Positions 62,400 through 64,000 of a stretch of 64,000 nucleotides of DNA are shown piece after piece. The notes below the pieces were generated by a model. That model did not search any database. It was not told the origin of the DNA and saw only the letters and a program-made list of their open reading frames with translations. The stretch is from the NCBI GenBank assembly GCA_963720805.1, contig CAVRGT010000001.1, positions 124,001 through 188,000 on the forward strand, in the 5' to 3' direction. Both the position numbers and the translations under genes were made by a program. The stretch is from VRUE01 sp963720805. Lineage in GTDB: Bacteria > Actinomycetota > Thermoleophilia > Solirubrobacterales > 70-9. Every line of letters begins with the position of its first letter. The first letter of the stretch is position 1.

Positions 62400-62960
62400 G
62401 TGAACGAGACGGTCGTGCTTGAGCGCGACGATTTGAGGCGGACGCTGCGGCGGATCGCCCACGAGATCGCCGAGAAGAACCCGGATCCCGGGGCCCTAGC
62501 GATCGTTGGCATTCACACTCGCGGCGCCCTGCTCGCCCGCCGCCTGCACTCCTCGCTCGCCGAGCTGACCGGTGCCGAGCTGCCGATCGGCGACATCGAC
62601 ATCTCCTTCTACCGCGATGACGTCGGCGCCAAGTCACCCGCCACGCAGCCGGTCGTCCACGCCTCCCACATCGACTTCGACCTCGCCGGGCGCACCGTCG
62701 TCCTGGTCGACGACGTCCTCTTCACCGGTCGCACGGTGCGGGCCGCGATCGACGCCCTCTTCGACTACGGCCGACCGCAGCGGGTCCAGCTCGCCGTGCT
62801 CTGCGACCGCGGCCACCGCGAGCTGCCGATCCGCCCCGACTACGTTGGCAAGAACCTGCCGACCGGGCGCGAGCAGCGGGTCAACGTCCACCTCGAGGAG
62901 CTCGACGGCAGCGACGAGGTAGCGATCGCCGACGCCCGGCCGGCGGAGGTCGGCGCGTGA
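62400..62960 (+). CDS. pyrR: PyrR, pyr operon regulator / uracil phosphoribosyltransferase-like
   Basis: 186 residues from GTG62400 with GAAGGAG at good spacing. The PRPP-binding loop is VVLVDDVLFTGRTVRAAIDA. N-terminal IVGIHTRGALLARRL and the C-terminal RPDYVGKNLPTGREQRVNVH, a basic stretch, are typical of PyrR. It senses UMP/UTP and binds pyr mRNA leaders; a candidate binding site lies just upstream, suggesting autoregulation. It is the first gene of pyrR-pyrB-pyrC, coupled by a GTGA overlap. Confidence 0.95.
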   Translation: MNETVVLERDDLRRTLRRIAHEIAEKNPDPGALAIVGIHTRGALLARRLHSSLAELTGAELPIGDIDISFYRDDVGAKSPATQPVVHASHIDFDLAGRTVVLVDDVLFTGRTVRAAIDALFDYGRPQRVQLAVLCDRGHRELPIRPDYVGKNLPTGREQRVNVHLEELDGSDEVAIADARPAEVGA

Positions 62961-63913
62961 GGCACCTGCTCTCGATCGAGCAGCTCTCCAAAGCCGAGAT
63001 CGAGGCGATCCTCGACCGCGCCGAGAGCTTCGCCGAGGTCGGCCGCCGCGACATCAAGAAGGTGCCGACCCTGCGCGGCCGCACCGTCGTCACCCTCTTC
63101 TACGAGGCCAGCACCCGCACCAGCTCCTCCTTCGAGCTGGCCGCCAAGCGCCTCTCCGCCGACCTCGTCTCGGTCAAGGCGGCCGGCTCTTCGGTCGACA
63201 AGGGCGAGTCGCTGAAGGACACGGTCGCCACCCTCTCCGCCTATGACCCGGCGGCGATCGTGCTGCGCCATCCCTACGCCGGCGCCGCCCAACTGGTCGC
63301 CGGCTGGGCCGACGCTGCGGTGATCAACGCCGGCGACGGCAAGCACGAGCACCCGAGCCAGGCACTGCTCGACGTCTACACCCTGCGCCGCCGCCTCGGC
63401 TCGCTCGAGGGCAAGCGGATCTGGATCGTCGGCGACGTCCTGCACAGCCGCGTTGCCCGCTCCAACCTGATCGCCTTCAAGGCGATGGGCGCCGAGCTCA
63501 CCGTCTGCGGCCCGCCCGCCCTGATTCCACGCGGCCTAGAGCAGCTCGGCTGCGCGGTCGAGCACTCGCTGGAGCGGCTCGGCGAGGCCGACGTGGTCTA
63601 CGCGCTGCGGCTGCAGCGCGAGCGGATGAACGAGAGCTTCGTGCCCTCGATCCGCGAGTACGCGGCTCACTTCCAGATCGACTCCCGCCGCCTCGGCCCG
63701 CGGCAGCTGCTGATGCACCCGGGCCCGGTCAACCGCGGGGTCGAGCTCTCCGGCGAGGTGATCGACTCGCCGCAATCGCTGATCGCCGAACAGGTCGCCT
63801 CCGGCCTGGTCGTGCGGATGGCGATCCTCTACGAGCTGCTTGCCGCGGGCGATCAGGAGCCCGCGCCGGCCGCCGGCAACGGTCACGCGACCCCGATCGG
63901 ACAACCGGCGTGA
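62957..63913 (+). CDS. pyrB: Aspartate carbamoyltransferase catalytic subunit
   Basis: 318 residues from GTG62957 (GTGA overlap with pyrR). The carbamoyl-phosphate motif is FYEASTRTSSSFELAAKRLS (STRTS), followed by VDKGESLKDTVATLS, GDGKHEHPSQALLDVYTLRR (HPxQ) and IVGDVLHSRVARSNLIA; the aspartate-domain motif is LRLQRERMNES and the end has LLMHPGPVNRGVELSGEVI. It carries out the first committed step of pyrimidine synthesis. No pyrI is nearby, as usual in actinobacteria with PyrR control. Confidence 0.96.
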   Translation: MRHLLSIEQLSKAEIEAILDRAESFAEVGRRDIKKVPTLRGRTVVTLFYEASTRTSSSFELAAKRLSADLVSVKAAGSSVDKGESLKDTVATLSAYDPAAIVLRHPYAGAAQLVAGWADAAVINAGDGKHEHPSQALLDVYTLRRRLGSLEGKRIWIVGDVLHSRVARSNLIAFKAMGAELTVCGPPALIPRGLEQLGCAVEHSLERLGEADVVYALRLQRERMNESFVPSIREYAAHFQIDSRRLGPRQLLMHPGPVNRGVELSGEVIDSPQSLIAEQVASGLVVRMAILYELLAAGDQEPAPAAGNGHATPIGQPA

Positions 63914-64000
63914 GCGAGATGCGGCTGCAGATGCGCGCTGGGGAGCGCGCGAGCATCGTCCTGCGCGGCGCCACCGTTCTTGACCCAGTGGCCGGGATCG
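63910..64000 (+). CDS. pyrC: Dihydroorotase, N-terminal fragment (runs off the window)
   Basis: Opens at GTG63910 in a GTGA overlap with pyrB. The visible residues (ASIVLRGATVLDPVAGI) form the first strands of an amidohydrolase and match the usual PyrC N-terminus. The metal-binding HxH motif and the rest lie beyond base 64000. Order pyrR-pyrB-pyrC is standard, which supports the call. Confidence 0.8.
   Translation, partial: MSEMRLQMRAGERASIVLRGATVLDPVAGI

Noticed and set aside
61444..62637. A longer N-terminus for the dehalogenase-like hydrolase
   Set aside because: The extra residues overlap the pyrR leader and coding region on the other strand and are low-complexity Arg/Ser; GTG62307 gives the normal family length.

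Overview
The window looks like chromosome from a high-GC actinobacterium. The relA/spoT, cysO-like, pyrR-pyrB-pyrC, corA and SRAP genes, the frequent GTG/TTG starts and the large LamG/PKD/beta-helix surface proteins together suggest class Thermoleophilia (Solirubrobacterales-like). This placement is inferred from gene content, not from a marker search.

Layout. (1) 1-4.5 kb: the end of recJ, a bifunctional (p)ppGpp synthetase/hydrolase, and an ECF sigma factor flanked by two small related proteins. (2) 4.5-18.1 kb: envelope polysaccharide genes, comprising a polyprenyl-phosphate sugar-1-P transferase, two Gfo/Idh/MocA oxidoreductases, a UDP-GlcNAc 2-epimerase, a GT2, a FAD oxidoreductase, an MFS transporter, a TolB-like propeller, a deacetylase-like protein, a GT-C-like membrane protein and a MurJ-like flippase. 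(3) 18.2-33.2 kb: a minus-strand block of secreted proteins. It has four paralogous right-handed beta-helix proteins with different N-termini, then a giant (~8.3 kb) protein with an N,N-dimethylformamidase-like domain, ten PKD and five LamG domains. (4) 33.2-46 kb: a second polysaccharide locus with Wzx, Wzy and Wzz-like proteins, several glycosyltransferases, a DegT aminotransferase fused in frame to a LuxR-type regulator, a hexapeptide acetyltransferase and a methyltransferase. (5) 46-48.3 kb: a diacylglycerol-kinase-like gene followed by debris (integrase remnant, kinase fragment, hairpin repeat). (6) 48.3-64 kb: mostly housekeeping. This holds an MBL-fold protein, a phosphohexomutase, a HIT protein, CorA, a SAM-riboswitch-controlled threonine-synthase-like/CysO-like pair, an RfbF/RfbG-like pair, VapBC, SRAP, tRNA-Arg(CCG), an IS982-like element, RNase Z, a haloalkane-dehalogenase-like hydrolase and the start of the pyr operon.

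The sugar genes fit a Wzx/Wzy-dependent export scheme. The two oxidoreductases, the DegT aminotransferase, the WlbB-like acetyltransferase and the 2-epimerase could supply most steps to a UDP-diacetamido sugar, and the RfbF/RfbG pair could supply CDP-4-keto-6-deoxyglucose. The most interesting candidate system is the SAM-I riboswitch over a threonine-synthase homologue translationally coupled to a CysO-type sulfur carrier. That logic points to a homocysteine/methionine route rather than to threonine synthesis.

Caution: many genes at 6.4-10.1, 16.5-17.1, 29.2, 42.4-43.5, 46 and 59.9 kb carry single-base frame changes while protein similarity continues on both sides. Where checked, they lie in short C/G or GAA runs. 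Sequence error is the likeliest cause, so 'pseudogene' below often means 'frame broken in this sequence'.
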